Part shown: positions 62,939 through 64,000 of the stretch, in pieces
Position numbering within the stretch: the first letter of the stretch is position 1
Layout of the letters: each line of letters opens with the position of its first letter
Origin: a halophilic archaeon
Lineage (GTDB): Archaea; Halobacteriota; Halobacteria; Halobacteriales; Haladaptataceae
Direction: 5' to 3'
DNA: 64,000 bases
NCBI GenBank assembly: GCA_003298465.1
Contig: QNGA01000002.1
Coordinates: forward strand, 186,001-250,000
Translations under genes and position numbers: made by a program
Notes under the pieces: generated by a model
What the model was told of the DNA's origin: nothing
The model's input: only the letters and a program-made list of their open reading frames with translations
The model's database searches: none

Positions 62939-63391
62939 CTATTCCGACGTCGCGTTCACTTCCTTCCGTCCGGTGAACGTCTCCGGGTCGAGCCGGAAGT
63001 TACGGAACGTGAGTTCCTCCGGCGGTCGGTCGAACACGTCGACGAGCGGTATGTGGACGGCCCACATTCCCTGGACGGCGACCGACTCGTACGGTGCGTC
63101 CGTCACCTCCTCGAGTTCGCCGGTCGCGACGATGCTCCGCCAACCGTCGTCCGTCTCGTCGAACGTGACGAACGCTATCGGGCGGTCTACGACGGTCTCC
63201 TTGTTGCTGTCGGGCGGGAACGAGAGGCGGAAGTAGAAGTCACCGACGCCCTCGTGATACCCGTACGATACCGGTATCGTGAACGGCGGTTCGCCGGTCT
63301 CCGTCGCGAACGAGATGACACCTGTCCCACCGTTCCCCAGGAACGCGTCCCGTTCTGCCTCGCTCATCTGTACCCAACGAAGGGACCCCAT
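62939..63391 (-). CDS. Pyridoxamine 5'-phosphate oxidase-like (PPOX) flavin-binding protein
   Basis: A 150-residue split-barrel protein of the PPOX/FMN-binding class. It starts with MSEAERDAFLGNGGTGVISFAT, then PFTIPVSYGYHEGVGDFYFRL and the closing VVDRPIAFVTFDETDDGWRSIVATGELEEV (key residues V, F, S, G, E). Haloarchaeal members of this type bind FMN or F420-like flavins and have unknown substrates. An ATG nearer the QMSEAE (about 63367) is an alternative start. Next upstream is a MATE transporter on the same strand. Confidence 0.88.
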   Translation of the reverse strand: MGSLRWVQMSEAERDAFLGNGGTGVISFATETGEPPFTIPVSYGYHEGVGDFYFRLSFPPDSNKETVVDRPIAFVTFDETDDGWRSIVATGELEEVTDAPYESVAVQGMWAVHIPLVDVFDRPPEELTFRNFRLDPETFTGRKEVNATSE

Positions 63392-63563
63392 GGTGAACGA
63401 GACGTCTCGGTCACGGAAAAGGGCATGTTCACATCCGTCAGTGGCGTTCGGCCGCTGATGGAGGTTCGCTTCCGCGCTGGTTCAACCGCTTTCGAAGCAC
63501 AACGAGTCGGCGGAAACGCTCCGGCGGGGGATGGAAGCGAGTCGGCGTTCGACCGGGCTCGCG

Positions 63564-64000
63564 TCAGTCGTCCGATATCGCGGCGTCCACGTCGTCCGCA
63601 CCGGCGGGACCGGGCGTCCCGCGGACGTCGCCGTCGCGCCACGTCCCGCGGCCGAACCAGAGCCACGCGATGACGGCACCGGCGACGTTCGAGACGGCGA
63701 ACGCTATCCAGATACCGCGCACGCCGAAGAGATACTGCGAGGCGACCCAGGCGACCGGCAGTCGGATGCCGGCGAGCGTGACGATGGAGATGGCCGCCGC
63801 GACGAGCGTCTTGCCCGCGCCGCGGAAGCCGCCGGTGAACGCCCGCATAATGCCGATGAAGCCGAACGAGAGCGCGACGTACCGGAGGAAGACGCTCCCC
63901 ACTTCGAGCACGTCGGCGTCGTCGGTGAACACGCCGACGATGGGCGAGGGGAAGAGGAATATGAGGAGGCCGACGGCCGCGAGGATGACGAACAGCGCCT
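63564..64000 (-). CDS. MATE-family efflux transporter, C-terminal part
   Basis: The open frame runs to the window edge, so the 5' part is outside. The visible 145 residues contain three to four TM helices with the MATE C-terminal signatures LFPSPIVGVFTDDADV, FLRYVALSFGFIGIMRAFTGGFRGAGKT and VRGIWIAFAVSNVAGAVIAWLWF. A cytosolic Gly/Pro/Asp-rich tail follows. MATE proteins export cationic drugs or metabolites by Na+ or H+ antiport. Confidence 0.92.
   Translation of the reverse strand, partial: ALFVILAAVGLLIFLFPSPIVGVFTDDADVLEVGSVFLRYVALSFGFIGIMRAFTGGFRGAGKTLVAAAISIVTLAGIRLPVAWVASQYLFGVRGIWIAFAVSNVAGAVIAWLWFGRGTWRDGDVRGTPGPAGADDVDAAISDD

Overview
The window reads as chromosomal DNA of a halophilic archaeon (class Halobacteria). 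The DNA is very G+C-rich and the predicted proteins are strongly acidic. Marker genes are archaeal: aEF-1alpha, ribosomal protein S17e, TrmB and bacterio-opsin-activator (HTH_10) regulators, HalOD1, and several families known mainly from haloarchaea. Many start codons lie about 26-29 bp downstream of a TATA-like element, the usual arrangement for haloarchaeal leaderless transcripts; I used this to choose starts, including some GTG starts. I saw no rRNA, tRNA, CRISPR array, insertion sequence or integrated element. A genus cannot be assigned from this window.

Layout. 1-2.7 kb: 3' end of elongation factor 1-alpha, a small acidic protein, a DUF502 membrane protein and a Cys-pair membrane protein. 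2.8-17.3 kb: mixed metabolic and regulatory genes (M20 amidohydrolase, Bat-type PAS/GAF regulator, MutS-like ATPase, FAD oxidoreductase, aldo/keto reductase, UspA, SDR, monooxygenase-like protein, TIGR00300/ornithine cyclodeaminase-like enzyme, small zinc-ribbon proteins, diacylglycerol-kinase-like lipid kinase). 17.3-28.5 kb: a maltodextrin/starch locus with two permeases, a lipoprotein-type binding protein, a MalK-type ATPase, GH15 glucoamylase, GH13 amylase, a TrmB regulator and an enolase-superfamily protein. 28.6-36.5 kb: DUF2270 protein, a sensor kinase with a degenerate receiver, a glycosyltransferase, a MacB-type ABC exporter and a membrane-anchored HTH protein. 36.5-45.8 kb: secreted hypotheticals, a glycosyltransferase gene broken by one in-frame TGA, an SDR with a convergent HTH regulator, a GGGP-synthase-family protein, MsrA, Sir2, CspA and a methyltransferase. 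45.9-59.1 kb: UspA, two haem-copper oxidase loci (a lone subunit I, and a II/I-III-fusion/IV operon), with S17e, regulators and an acyl-CoA module (MaoC, alpha/beta hydrolase, acyl-CoA ligase) between them. 59.2-64 kb: SprT-like protein, DUF4112, HpcH aldolase, small membrane proteins, HalOD1, a flavin-binding PPOX-like protein and the C-terminal part of a MATE transporter cut by the window edge.

How the genes work together. The best-supported module is the starch/maltodextrin locus: extracellular or imported glucans would be taken up by the ABC importer and cleaved by the GH15 and GH13 enzymes, with TrmB as the likely sugar-responsive switch. A candidate operator lies exactly between the divergent GH15 and GH13 promoters. 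The two oxidase loci share an unexpected feature: both subunit I polypeptides carry a hydrophilic 17-residue (51-nt) tandem repeat of the same consensus, diverged in one gene and almost identical copy to copy in the other.
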